Shown: positions 1 through 7,625, counted from the first letter of the stretch. The stretch: 17,397 bases of DNA from Planctomycetota bacterium (GCA_022573485.1 JACZTW010000036.1:1-17397), one strand, 5' to 3'. The notes: generated from the letters alone by a model not told the origin. Program-made: numbers and translations.

Positions 1-31
1 AGGTGCTGATGTACGACGGTTTCTACAAACT

Positions 32-147
32 ACTAGGCTCTGCATGAAAACATCCAAGGAGCCGCAGACTTTAGTCTGCGCGAGGCCTCGCGCGGGTTAA
101 AACCCGCGGCTCCTTGAAAGAATCTGAATTTTCAGACAGAGCCTAGT
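32..147. repeat. MITE/REP-like inverted-repeat element with three-armed cruciform
   Basis: The ends are an 11-bp perfect inverted repeat (ACTAGGCTCTG at 32-42, its complement at 137-147), extending to 19 bp with 2 mismatches (32-50 and 129-147). Inside is a second stem, CAAGGAGC 55-62 with GCTCCTTG 109-116. It encloses three self-complementary arms with no unpaired base between them: 63-80 (CGCAGACT stem), 81-90 (CGAGGCCTCG) and 91-108 (CGCGGGTT stem). A short palindrome, TCTGAA-TT-TTCAGA, sits at 123-136. No coding potential and no clear target-site duplication. The shape fits a non-autonomous palindromic element; mobility is inferred. It ends 27 bp before the start codon of the next gene, so that gene's promoter must lie inside or upstream of it. 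Confidence 0.8.
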
Positions 148-174
148 GCTTCGTGATTCTAGCAGGAGAAGTGC

Positions 175-585
175 ATGTTTGACTATGATTGGTTCTACGG
201 CAGCGCTTATGAGCAGCACAAGCTGGATGCCCTCATTCGTGTCGCCAAGCGAAAATTCCCCGACAAGGACCGCAAGGCGCTCCTGGAAGACGACACTTGC
301 CGGAAGTACATGGACAAACTCGAAAGCCGCACTCTGATCTACTTGCGGGACGGTTTCAGTTATGAATTGAAGGGGCTGGCCGATGAGGTCGAGTCCAAGG
401 CCCATCTGACGTTCGAGTGCGAGCCGGCGGACGAAGTCTACAAAGTCGGGTCGTTCGTGGTTGCCGTTCCGTTTGACGAAGTCTGCCGAGTCGAAGTGTT
501 CGCGGTTCACCATGAACAAAAGCCGGAGAACAAGCCGATGATCACCGGCTTTCGACATTCGCCGGCGGACGATCCGCGCGGCTGA
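175..585 (+). CDS. Hypothetical cytoplasmic protein, 136 aa
   Basis: I do not recognise this protein. The ATG at 175 has a good ribosome site (AGGAGA at 164-169, 5 nt spacing). The product is soluble-looking and charged, without signal peptide or membrane segment. Its first half is predicted mostly helical (about residues 10-65, rich in Lys, Arg, Glu and Asp). The second half (about 75-120) alternates hydrophobic and charged residues like beta strands and includes the stretch SFVVAVPFDEV. The tail is short and polar. It lies upstream of priA on the same strand, 75 bp from the preferred priA start, so co-transcription is possible. The cruciform element at 32-147 lies directly upstream and may carry or disturb its promoter. 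Nothing ties it to priA function. That it is a real gene rests on the ribosome site, the coding-like composition and the fit between flanking features. Confidence 0.7.
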   Translation: MFDYDWFYGSAYEQHKLDALIRVAKRKFPDKDRKALLEDDTCRKYMDKLESRTLIYLRDGFSYELKGLADEVESKAHLTFECEPADEVYKVGSFVVAVPFDEVCRVEVFAVHHEQKPENKPMITGFRHSPADDPRG

Positions 586-660
586 TGTGCAGACAATTTA
601 GTGACTTCCGTGAAACAGTTCACACCGAAGCTGTGGGTCGAGGAGGGCATCGCCAAGACG

Positions 661-2889
661 ATGCAGGTGGCCTCGGTGGCGCCCGTGTCGGCCTTCGATC
701 GCCTGTACTCGTTCGCGATCCCAGAGAACCTGGTCAGCGCGATCGCGCCGGGCCAGCGCGTCACAGTGCCCGTTGGGCGGCGGGGGCGTCTGATCGACGG
801 GTTCGTGCTGGACATCTCCGAGCGCGAATGGGACACCACGCTGAAGTTCATCGATTCGCCGATCGACGATCGAAGCTGGATCGACGAGCACTTGCTCGAA
901 CTGGGCCGATGGATCGCGCGGTACTACTGCGCGCCGATCGGCCGGGCGCTGGCGGCGATGGTCCCGGCGACGGTGCGCAAGCAGAGCGGCTTTCGGCGTG
1001 TGCGGCACATTTGGCGGGCGCAGTCGTTGGAAGAAATCGAGGCGTCTGTTTCGCGGATCGGCCCCAAACAGCGGATACTGCTCGAAGCCCTGCCCGACGG
1101 CGGCGAAGCGGTCCGCGCCGATGAAATCTGCGAACGAATCGGAGTCTCAAGCGCTACGCTGCGGGAGACGATCAAGCGCGGCTGGGTGGCTGAGCGGATC
1201 GAGAAGCACGCCCGGGATGCACCCAATTTCGATCGGCCGATTGACGAACCCGACTTTACTTTGAATGACGAACAGCAGCAGGCCTGCACTGCCGTCGCGG
1301 AGGCCATCGAGCGCCGTGAATTCAAAGTGCAGTTGCTCTTCGGCGTGAGCGGCAGCGGTAAGACCGAAGTGTACATCGATGCGATCCGGCGCGTGGTGGC
1401 GGCGGGGCGGCAGGCGATCGTGCTGGTGCCCGAAATCGCCCTGACGACACAACTCGTACACCGCTTCGCGTCGCGGCTGCGGGATGTGGCGGTGATCCAC
1501 AGTGGGCTGACCGGTGCGGAACGCTCCCTGACTTGGAATGCGATTCACACCGGACAAAAGCGCGTGGTGATCGGGGCCCGCAGCGCAGTGTTCGCGCCGT
1601 GCCGTGATTTGGGCTTGATCGTCGTCGATGAAGAGCAAGAAAACAGTTACAAAAGCCAGCAGTCACCGCGTTTGCACGCCCGCGATGTGGCCATCAAGCG
1701 TGCCCAACTGCTCAACATCCCCGTGGTGCTGGGGTCTGCCACGCCGTCGCTGGAGACTTGGCACAACTGCCGCGTTCACGATCACTACGAGTCGATTCAC
1801 TTGACGCACCGGGTGGCCGGCCTCGAAATGCCCGAAGTCGAGGTTGTCGATATGCGCTACGAAGAACACGCGCGGCACGGCGCTCATTTGCTGTCGCGAT
1901 TGCTGGAGAAGCGTCTGGGCGACGCGCTGGCCAGAGGCGAGCAGGTTGTGCTGATGTTGAACCGCCGCGGTTATGCCCAAGTGCTGTATTGTCCGAAGTG
2001 TAAGAATCGCGTGCTGTGCCACAATTGCAAAGCGGGCATGGTGTTTCATCAATTGACCGGCGAAGCCGTCTGCCACCACTGCTTTGCGAAAATTCCGGCG
2101 CCGCGCAGTTGTGCCGATCCCTCCTGTGCGACCCGACTGATCCCACTGGGCCTGGGCACCGAACGAGCCGAGGCGGAAGTGCGGCGGAAGTTCCCCGACG
2201 CCCGCGTTCGACGGGTGGACAGCGACACAATGAAGAACGTGCGGGCCTACGAGAAGGTCGTTTCCGATTTTGAGGCCCGCAAGTTCGACATCATGATCGG
2301 CACACAGATCGTAGCCAAGGGTTTGGATTTCCCTTTCGTTTCTCTGGTCGGCGTGCTCAGCGCGGACACGGCGCTGTATCAGCCGGACTTCCGCGCCAAC
2401 GAGGGCACGTTTCAATTGGTCACGCAGGTGGCCGGTCGGGCGGGTCGCGCTCGATCGGGTGGGCGGGTCGTCGTGCAGACGGTCATGGGCGAGCTGCCGG
2501 CGCTGCAGGCCGCCACACGGCATGACTTTCCGGCGTTCGCCGAGCGGGAACTCGAGATTCGGCGCGAAACGCGCATGCCGCCGTTTACGCGGCTGACCCG
2601 CTGGGTCTTGTCGGATGCGTCCGAGTCGATTCTCAAGCATGCTGCGGGCGAGTTTGCCGAGACCGTTCGTGAGGCGTGTCGCCAATTGGGATTGTCGCCG
2701 GCGGACGTTATGGGTCCGTTTCCCTGCCCGCTGGAGCGTATTCGCAGGATGTACCGTTACGATATCTTGCTGCGCACGAGCACGGCAGCGGAACGGGCGA
2801 AGCTGCTGGACTATCTGCGGCACGAGAAGAAACTGCACGCCAAAGTGAAACGCATGATCATCGATATTGATCCAGTATCGCTGCTCTGA
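661..2889 (+). CDS. priA: Primosomal protein N' (PriA replication-restart DNA helicase)
   Basis: PriA is a superfamily 2 3'-to-5' DNA helicase that recognises stalled forks and reloads the replisome. From ATG 661 the protein is 742 aa (E. coli PriA is 732). Visible in order: N-terminal DNA-binding domain starting at residue 1 (QVASVAPVSAFDRLYSF), Walker A GVSGSGKT 228-235, motif II DEEQ 323-326 (usually DEEH), eight zinc-binding Cys at about 444, 447, 453, 456, 471, 474, 484 and 489, and helicase motif GTQIVAKGLDFP 547-558 followed by the QVAGRAGR motif. The last Cys pair is spaced C-x4-C rather than C-x2-C. Start: the conserved domain begins exactly at ATG 661, with AGGAGG at 641-646, although the 14-nt spacing is long. 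In-frame GTGs at 601 and 610 would add 17-20 residues and lack a ribosome site. Converges on gatB across a repeat-rich spacer. Confidence 0.96.
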   Translation: MQVASVAPVSAFDRLYSFAIPENLVSAIAPGQRVTVPVGRRGRLIDGFVLDISEREWDTTLKFIDSPIDDRSWIDEHLLELGRWIARYYCAPIGRALAAMVPATVRKQSGFRRVRHIWRAQSLEEIEASVSRIGPKQRILLEALPDGGEAVRADEICERIGVSSATLRETIKRGWVAERIEKHARDAPNFDRPIDEPDFTLNDEQQQACTAVAEAIERREFKVQLLFGVSGSGKTEVYIDAIRRVVAAGRQAIVLVPEIALTTQLVHRFASRLRDVAVIHSGLTGAERSLTWNAIHTGQKRVVIGARSAVFAPCRDLGLIVVDEEQENSYKSQQSPRLHARDVAIKRAQLLNIPVVLGSATPSLETWHNCRVHDHYESIHLTHRVAGLEMPEVEVVDMRYEEHARHGAHLLSRLLEKRLGDALARGEQVVLMLNRRGYAQVLYCPKCKNRVLCHNCKAGMVFHQLTGEAVCHHCFAKIPAPRSCADPSCATRLIPLGLGTERAEAEVRRKFPDARVRRVDSDTMKNVRAYEKVVSDFEARKFDIMIGTQIVAKGLDFPFVSLVGVLSADTALYQPDFRANEGTFQLVTQVAGRAGRARSGGRVVVQTVMGELPALQAATRHDFPAFAERELEIRRETRMPPFTRLTRWVLSDASESILKHAAGEFAETVREACRQLGLSPADVMGPFPCPLERIRRMYRYDILLRTSTAAERAKLLDYLRHEKKLHAKVKRMIIDIDPVSLL

Positions 2890-2995
2890 TTCCGCGTTCC
2901 GCCCTTTTCGGAATTCTTGCCACAAAGACACAAAGACACCAAGACACGAAGAAAGATGACAGAAGTACCTTTGCACCATATGTGACAGTTACGCG

Positions 2996-3093
2996 TTGCG
3001 GATTGCGGATTCCAGATTTCAAATTTTAGATCTCAAATCTCAAATCTCAGATCTCAGATTTCAGATTTCGAATTGCAAAATTCGGATTGCAGA
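2996..3093. repeat. Fourteen phased degenerate 7-bp repeats
   Basis: Read in register from 2996 there are 14 consecutive 7-mers without insertion or deletion: TTGCGGA twice, TTCCAGA, TTTCAAA, TTTTAGA, TCTCAAA twice, TCTCAGA twice, TTTCAGA, TTTCGAA, TTGCAAA, ATTCGGA, TTGCAGA. Consensus is roughly T-Y-N-Y-R-R-A, with the last position always A. The array resembles in kind the heptameric short tandem repeats known from cyanobacteria; any relation is unproven. Confidence 0.85.
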
Positions 3094-3107
3094 ACCCAAG
3101 CGAACTT

Positions 3108-3143
3108 CCACCGCACGCTCCACTGCACGCTCCACTGCACGCT
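3108..3143. repeat. Three 12-bp tandem repeats
   Basis: CCACCGCACGCT (3108-3119) is followed by two identical copies of CCACTGCACGCT (3120-3131 and 3132-3143). Only one base differs between the first unit and the others, suggesting recent slippage or duplication. Confidence 0.85.
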
Positions 3144-3150
3144 GCACCGT

Positions 3151-3173
3151 TCACCATCACCATCACCATCACC
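3151..3173. repeat. TCACCA hexanucleotide tandem repeat
   Basis: Three perfect TCACCA units plus a partial TCACC. The apparent histidine run in one reading frame is a by-product of this microsatellite, not a metal-binding protein. Confidence 0.85.
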
Positions 3174-3193
3174 TGCTTCCTGTTCCCTTCCTT

Positions 3194-3228
3194 ACTCTTC
3201 ACTCTTCACTCTTCACGCTTCACTTTTC
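3194..3228. repeat. Five 7-bp tandem repeats (ACTCTTC type)
   Basis: Three perfect ACTCTTC units are followed by ACGCTTC and ACTTTTC, then directly by the right boundary copy starting TGTCTTTG. The period matches the large 7-mer array at 2996-3093 but the unit sequence differs. Confidence 0.85.
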
Positions 3229-3263
3229 TGTCTTTGTGGCAGAATTGCCGTGAGAAAGGCGAA

Positions 3264-4736
3264 CTACAGCCCGAGTTTCTTTTGCAGGAGTTCGCGGACG
3301 AGCTTGGGCGGGGCGGTGCCGCGCGATTTCTGCATGACCTGGCCTTGGAGGAATCCCAGCGACTTTTCCCACTTCTTACCGCCGGACTTGGCGATCTCGA
3401 CTGCCTTGGGATTGCCGGCGATGGCTTCATCGACCAGGGCTTCAATCGCAGCCGTGTCCTGGATTTGTTCGAGTCCCTCAGCCTTGGCGATGGCGGACGG
3501 TCGATCGGTTGATTCGAGCATTTTCTCAGCAATGGCCGCCGCTGCCGTGGCGTTGATCTTGCCGTCGCCGGCCAATATCGCGAGTTCGGCGATTCGAGCG
3601 GCATCGATGCCGAGTTCGGCGATGGTCGATTCGCGTTTGTTGGCGTGCTTTGCCCAGAAGCTGATGAAGTGCTTTCCGAGCAGTTTCGGATCAGCCCCCC
3701 TTTGAATCGCGGCGTCAAAGAGGTCTGCCGTCGCGCGATCGGCGACGATCTGTGCTGCGTCTTTGGCCGACAGCCCGCATTCGCTGACCAGCCGGGCGCG
3801 GCGGGCGGCGGGAAGTTCGGGCATGTCGGCTTTGACGGCGCTCAGCCATTCGTCGTCGATGACCACCGGCACGAGATCGGGATCGGGGAAATAGCGATAG
3901 TCCTGCGCCTCTTCCTTGCCGCGCTGAAATACTGTGGCGTTCTTTTCATCGTCCCAGCCGCGGTTTTCCTTGGGCTGCTCGTTGGCTGTGTAGTGGTGGT
4001 CCTTCTGCCATGCTTCAGTCTGGCGCTGAATCTCATAATCGATGGCGCCGCGGATGGCCCGGAAGCTGTTCAAGTTTTTCACTTCACAAATCGGTGTGGC
4101 GAACTCTGCGTCTCCGTCTGAAATGACGACATTGATGTTGGGCTCGAAGCGCATCTGCCCCTTCTGCATCACGCCCTCGGTTACGCCCAGATAGGTCGCC
4201 AGCTTGTGCAGCTTCGTGCAGAAAGCGTAGGCTTCCTCGGCAGAGTGCAGATCGGGCTCGGTGACGATCTCCAATAGCGGCGTGCCGGTGCGGTTCAAAT
4301 CGACCTGCGTGATGGCAGGGTTGTCGTGCAGGTTCTTGCCGGCGTCTTCCTCGACGTGGGCTCGGCGGATTCGCACGGTCCGCGTTTCGCCGTCGCAGGT
4401 GAACTCGAACGATCCATTCTCCGCCAGCGGCAGATCGTATTGACTGATTTGGTAATTCTTCGGCAGGTCGGGATAGAAATAGCTCTTGCGGTCCCACTTG
4501 GTGAATCGGGCGATCTTGCAGTTCAGTGCCATCGCCAAACGCATGGCGAGGGTCAGCGCTTCTCGATTGAGCACGGGCAGTGCGCCCGGCAGTCCCAGGC
4601 ACATCGGACAGACGCGGCTGTTGGGCTCGGCCCCGAACTCGACGCGACAGCCGCAAAAGAGCTTCGTGCGCGTCGCCAATTGGACGTGAATCTCAAGCCC
4701 GATGAGCGGGCGCGTGGTTAGCGTGGGCGCGGACAT
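3264..4736 (-). CDS. gatB: Asp-tRNA(Asn)/Glu-tRNA(Gln) amidotransferase subunit B
   Basis: GatB is the kinase and tRNA-binding subunit of GatCAB. That complex converts Glu-tRNA(Gln) or Asp-tRNA(Asn) to the amidated form using ammonia from GatA. The 490-aa length is normal. Visible: N-terminal catalytic signature GLEIHVQLATRTKLFCG (about residues 13-29), zinc-type cysteines C28, C30, C43 and C46, the LGLPGALPVLN stretch, KNYQISQYDLPL, RTGTPLLEIVTEPDL, and a helical C-terminal tRNA-binding tail domain (about 340-490). Start ATG at 4736 is preceded by GGCAGGTG about 11 nt upstream, a modest ribosome site. It follows ffh by 28 nt on the same strand, so the two are probably co-transcribed from the ffh promoter. 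gatA and gatC are not in this window and must be elsewhere. Confidence 0.97.
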   Translation of the reverse strand: MSAPTLTTRPLIGLEIHVQLATRTKLFCGCRVEFGAEPNSRVCPMCLGLPGALPVLNREALTLAMRLAMALNCKIARFTKWDRKSYFYPDLPKNYQISQYDLPLAENGSFEFTCDGETRTVRIRRAHVEEDAGKNLHDNPAITQVDLNRTGTPLLEIVTEPDLHSAEEAYAFCTKLHKLATYLGVTEGVMQKGQMRFEPNINVVISDGDAEFATPICEVKNLNSFRAIRGAIDYEIQRQTEAWQKDHHYTANEQPKENRGWDDEKNATVFQRGKEEAQDYRYFPDPDLVPVVIDDEWLSAVKADMPELPAARRARLVSECGLSAKDAAQIVADRATADLFDAAIQRGADPKLLGKHFISFWAKHANKRESTIAELGIDAARIAELAILAGDGKINATAAAAIAEKMLESTDRPSAIAKAEGLEQIQDTAAIEALVDEAIAGNPKAVEIAKSGGKKWEKSLGFLQGQVMQKSRGTAPPKLVRELLQKKLGL

Positions 4737-4764
4737 TGCCGTGTGTCACCTGCCGGGAATATCA

Positions 4765-6198
4765 CTACCGTTTCTTGCGTTTCTTGCGTTTGTCCTTGGA
4801 GGACAGTTTGCGGACCTTGACGGTACTGCCTTTGATTTTTTTGCCGAATCCTTGGCCGGTCATTGCCGCTTGGGACAGTCCGGCGATCGACTTCATCTTG
4901 CCCATCATGCTCATGTTGGCCATGGCTTTCATTTGGTCGCGCATCATGCCGAACTGCTTGACCAGACCGGAGACATCTTGCGGGTCACACCCGGAGCCTC
5001 GGGCGATGCGGCGGCGGCGGGAGGAGTCGATGATGCTGGGGTTCGTGCGCTCCTTGCGCGTCATCGACAGGATGATGGCCTGTATCTGGCCGATGTCGGA
5101 TTCGTCGATGTCGGCATCGTCTACCGCCGAACCCATGCCGGGAATCATTTTCATAAGCCCTTTGATCGAGCCCATCTTCTGCACTTTGCGCATTTGATCG
5201 AGAAAATCATCGAGCGTCAATGTGCCCTTGGCCATCCGCTTTTGAATTTTCTCGGCTTCGTCTTCATCGAATTGAGCCTGGGCCTGCTCGACCAGCGAGA
5301 GCACGTCGCCCATGCCCAGAATCCGGCCGGCGATGCGATCGGGGTGGAACGGCTCGATGTTCTCCAGCTTCTCGCCGACGCCGATGAACTTGATCGGCTT
5401 GCCGGTGATTGCTTTCACCGACAGCGCCGCACCGCCGCGAGTGTCTGAATCGAACTTGGTCAAAATCACGCCGTCGAGTTCCAGCCGCTCGTTGAAGGCT
5501 TTGGCTGTGTTGACTGCGTCCTGGCCGGTCATGGCGTCGATGACCAGATAGATTTGGTGCGGTTGGGTCACCTGGGCGACTTTGGCCACCTCTGCCATCA
5601 TGTCTTCGTCGATGGCCAGTCGGCCGGCGGTGTCGAGGAACACCACGTCGCGATCCAGCTTACGGGCCTGCTTGATGCCGTTGCGGCAGACCTTGACTAC
5701 ATTGTCGTGGCCGCGCTCGGTGTAGACCGGGACGTTGATTTGCTCGCCCAGCACTTCCAATTGGTCGATGGCCGCTGGTCGTTTGAGGTCGGCTGCGACC
5801 ATGAGCGGGCGTTTTCCTTTCGCGGCGACGAGCTTGGCCAGTTTGGCGCACGTCGTCGTTTTACCGGAGCCCTGCAAGCCCGCCAGCATCACAATCGTCG
5901 GGCCGGGTGTCACGAAGGGGATCCGCGGATCCACCGGGCCCATCAGTTCCACGAGTTCATCATGGACGACCTTGACCATGATTTGCTCAGGCTTGAGCGT
6001 GCCGATTATTTCCTGCCCGATGGCCTTTTGTTGAACTCGATTCGCAAAATCGCGCGCCACATCGACGTGGACATCCGCCTCCAGCAAAGCCGTGCGGATT
6101 TCGCGCATGGCTTCGGCGACGTTTTCTTCCGTCATGCGTCCTCGGCCTCTCATGCCTTTGAAGACGCTGCCCAGTCGATCAGAGAGTGTGTCGAACAT
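4765..6198 (-). CDS. ffh: Signal recognition particle protein Ffh (SRP54 GTPase)
   Basis: Ffh binds SRP RNA and signal sequences on nascent chains, then docks with FtsY at the membrane. From ATG 6198 the protein is 477 aa. N domain begins at residue 1 (MFDTLSDRLGSVFK). G domain: P-loop GLQGSGKTT 107-115, DTAGR 189-193, TKFD 247-250 followed by TRGGAALS. Methionine-rich M domain starts near 300, with the RNA-binding RRRRIARGSG at 394-403. A very basic tail ends KDKRKKRKKR. Start choice: the longer frame begins at 6258, but its extra residues do not look like Ffh and overlap the predicted promoter (6240-6268). ATG 6198 gives the family N-terminus and has GAGG three nt upstream. gatB follows after 28 nt. 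SRP RNA is not visible nearby. Confidence 0.97.
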   Translation of the reverse strand: MFDTLSDRLGSVFKGMRGRGRMTEENVAEAMREIRTALLEADVHVDVARDFANRVQQKAIGQEIIGTLKPEQIMVKVVHDELVELMGPVDPRIPFVTPGPTIVMLAGLQGSGKTTTCAKLAKLVAAKGKRPLMVAADLKRPAAIDQLEVLGEQINVPVYTERGHDNVVKVCRNGIKQARKLDRDVVFLDTAGRLAIDEDMMAEVAKVAQVTQPHQIYLVIDAMTGQDAVNTAKAFNERLELDGVILTKFDSDTRGGAALSVKAITGKPIKFIGVGEKLENIEPFHPDRIAGRILGMGDVLSLVEQAQAQFDEDEAEKIQKRMAKGTLTLDDFLDQMRKVQKMGSIKGLMKMIPGMGSAVDDADIDESDIGQIQAIILSMTRKERTNPSIIDSSRRRRIARGSGCDPQDVSGLVKQFGMMRDQMKAMANMSMMGKMKSIAGLSQAAMTGQGFGKKIKGSTVKVRKLSSKDKRKKRKKR

Positions 6199-6239
6199 GT
6201 TCCTCGTTACCCAGTCAAGAATCCAGCACGAACGATCGT

Positions 6240-6268
6240 AGCATAGGTGAATTCGCACCGGGTCTCAA
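6240..6268 (-). promoter_or_regulatory. Predicted sigma-70 promoter of ffh-gatB
   Basis: On the minus strand: TTGAGA (6263-6268), 17-nt spacer, TATGCT (6240-6245). Predicted transcription start near 6233 gives a leader of about 35 nt before ATG 6198. It also argues against the longer ffh frame. Identified by eye; the -10 matches 4 of 6 consensus bases. Confidence 0.5.
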
Positions 6269-6356
6269 CAGCCGGATCTTATCGGAACTGCGTGTTGGCA
6301 ACTCACTGATGTGGACTTGGCCTTTCAGGTCTCAGCGATACCGTCCGAAGTCGAGA

Positions 6357-7625
6357 ATGATGTCTTCTCTGATTCGCAAAATCACGACCCCGCCGTTGCT
6401 CGGCATGATCGGCGTGGCATTGTTCATGGGCTGGTGCATCGGCTTCGTCGCCCATCATGCGTCGGCCGACAAGCTGGTCGGCGAGGACAATGTCATCATA
6501 GGTCGGGATTTCATGGCGTTCTATATCGGCGGCACGATTATTCGGGCCGGGCAGGGTGAACGCCTGTATGAGCCGGCTCTGCAACAGCAGACGCAAGACT
6601 CGGTCCTGCACGGCGAGCCGGTCGATGGTTTTTCTTACTACATCAATCCGGCGTCGGTGGCGGTGGCCTACAGTCTGCTGGCGCGCTTGCCGTACACATG
6701 GGCGTTTTATTTGCACACTTGCTTGATGCTGGCGTTCTTGCTGGCCGGCGTGTGGATTTTGCGAACGCACTTGCCGCGCGATTCACTGCACTGGCTGACG
6801 ATCGCGTTCTTGGCGGCCTGCTGGCTGCCAATGACGCACGCGATGACCGGCGGACAGAACGCCTCATTGTGTTTCTTGCTGCTGTCGGTCGCCTATGTCG
6901 CATCGGTTGCGAAAAAGCAGTGGCTTGCGGGTCTGGCGTTGGGCTTGCTGCTGTTCAAGCCGCAGTATGCGGTTCCAGTATTGGGGCTGTTGCTTCTTCG
7001 CAAGCAGTTTGTGACGTTGGGTGTGGCGGCGGTCCTCGGCTGCGGGCATTACGTTCTTGGAGCGCTGGCCTGCGGATGGGATTGGCCCGCGAAGATGGCG
7101 GACAAGCTGGGCGGATACTACCGCGCCGCCGAGGACGCTACGAACAGCGCCACGCACATGTCGTTCATGGAAGTCCTGGACTATTCGGTCATTCAGCCGC
7201 TTGGCGGTGACGGCAGACTCGGCTCCATCCTGCATGTGCTGGGCTATGCCGTGCTGGCTTGCTTCGTCGTGTATTTGATGTGGGTTTGGCGCCACGCCGA
7301 TCCTCGAAAGGGCGACTTTGCGTTGTACTGGGCGCTGGTCACGGCGGCTACGCCGCTGCTCAGTCTGCACGCTCAGTATTACGATGGAGCGCTGCTGGCG
7401 CTGCCGATTCTGCTGATCTTGGTGTACTGCCAACAGCACGGTTACGAAATCAGCCTGCGGACGCGCGTGGCGCTGGTCGTGGTCTATGTGGCCTATCTTC
7501 CGGCTGCGTTTATTCCCGAGTGGTTCGAGTGGTTCCGGTTTCAGCCGGTCTTTGTCGTGCCGATCCTGGTTTGTGCGTGGGCAGCGTCGCTGATCCGACG
7601 TGAAGAACGGCGGCGAGCATTGTGA
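6357..7625 (+). CDS. Polytopic membrane protein, GT87 (DUF2029) glycosyltransferase-like
   Basis: Members of glycosyltransferase family 87 are GT-C fold membrane enzymes that transfer sugars, often mannose, from polyprenyl-phosphate donors on the outer face of the cytoplasmic membrane. The protein is 422 aa from ATG 6357 with about nine or ten hydrophobic segments. Family-like landmarks: first membrane helix about 12-32, then GRDFMAFYIGG with Asp51 in the first outer loop (position of the family's conserved Asp), LYEPALQQ, TGGQNAS 164-170, and a hydrophobic stretch ending in FKPQYA near 200-205. Start: ATGs at 6357 and 6360 lie behind a weak GAG; ATG 6309 or upstream GTG/ATG codons would add non-hydrophobic residues. 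Divergent from ffh (158-bp gap) and overlaps the next membrane gene by 4 nt, implying translational coupling. Substrate unknown. Confidence 0.8.
   Translation: MMSSLIRKITTPPLLGMIGVALFMGWCIGFVAHHASADKLVGEDNVIIGRDFMAFYIGGTIIRAGQGERLYEPALQQQTQDSVLHGEPVDGFSYYINPASVAVAYSLLARLPYTWAFYLHTCLMLAFLLAGVWILRTHLPRDSLHWLTIAFLAACWLPMTHAMTGGQNASLCFLLLSVAYVASVAKKQWLAGLALGLLLFKPQYAVPVLGLLLLRKQFVTLGVAAVLGCGHYVLGALACGWDWPAKMADKLGGYYRAAEDATNSATHMSFMEVLDYSVIQPLGGDGRLGSILHVLGYAVLACFVVYLMWVWRHADPRKGDFALYWALVTAATPLLSLHAQYYDGALLALPILLILVYCQQHGYEISLRTRVALVVVYVAYLPAAFIPEWFEWFRFQPVFVVPILVCAWAASLIRREERRRAL

Larger units (their letters stand above)
2912..3246. repeat. Composite low-complexity spacer bounded by inverted copies
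   Basis: This fills the gap between the converging priA and gatB genes (2890-3263). The edges are inverted copies of one sequence: AATTCTTGCCACAAAGACA at 2912-2930 and the complement of AATTCTGCCACAAAGACA at 3229-3246, differing by one inserted T. Between them are five tandem-repeat families: 8-mers at 2921-2952 (CACNAAGA, four units, starting inside the left edge), 7-mers at 2996-3093 (14 units), 12-mers at 3108-3143 (three units), 6-mers at 3151-3173 (TCACCA) and 7-mers at 3194-3228 (five units, consensus ACTCTTC). Open frames here encode only repeat peptides, including a poly-His run, and I treat them as noncoding. No rho-independent terminator is evident. Confidence 0.85.

Noticed and set aside
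1663..2979. 438-aa minus-strand frame opposite priA
   Set aside because: Antisense shadow of a confidently identified gene in high-GC DNA; no domain.
2921..3228. CRISPR-like array
   Set aside because: Units are 6-12 bp and directly abut, with no unique spacers and no cas genes.
3073..3705. Plus-strand open frames over the repeat block, running into gatB (2996-3253, 3073-3705, 3087-3512)
   Set aside because: They encode repeat-derived peptides such as poly-His and then antisense gatB sequence; no ribosome site or protein-like composition.
4702..6246. Plus-strand frames opposite ffh (4702-5448, 5554-6246)
   Set aside because: Antisense to ffh, without recognisable motifs.
6186..6356. Longer N-terminus for the GT87-type gene beginning at 6186 or 6309
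   Set aside because: The extension overlaps the divergent ffh start and its promoter, is not hydrophobic, and has no ribosome site.
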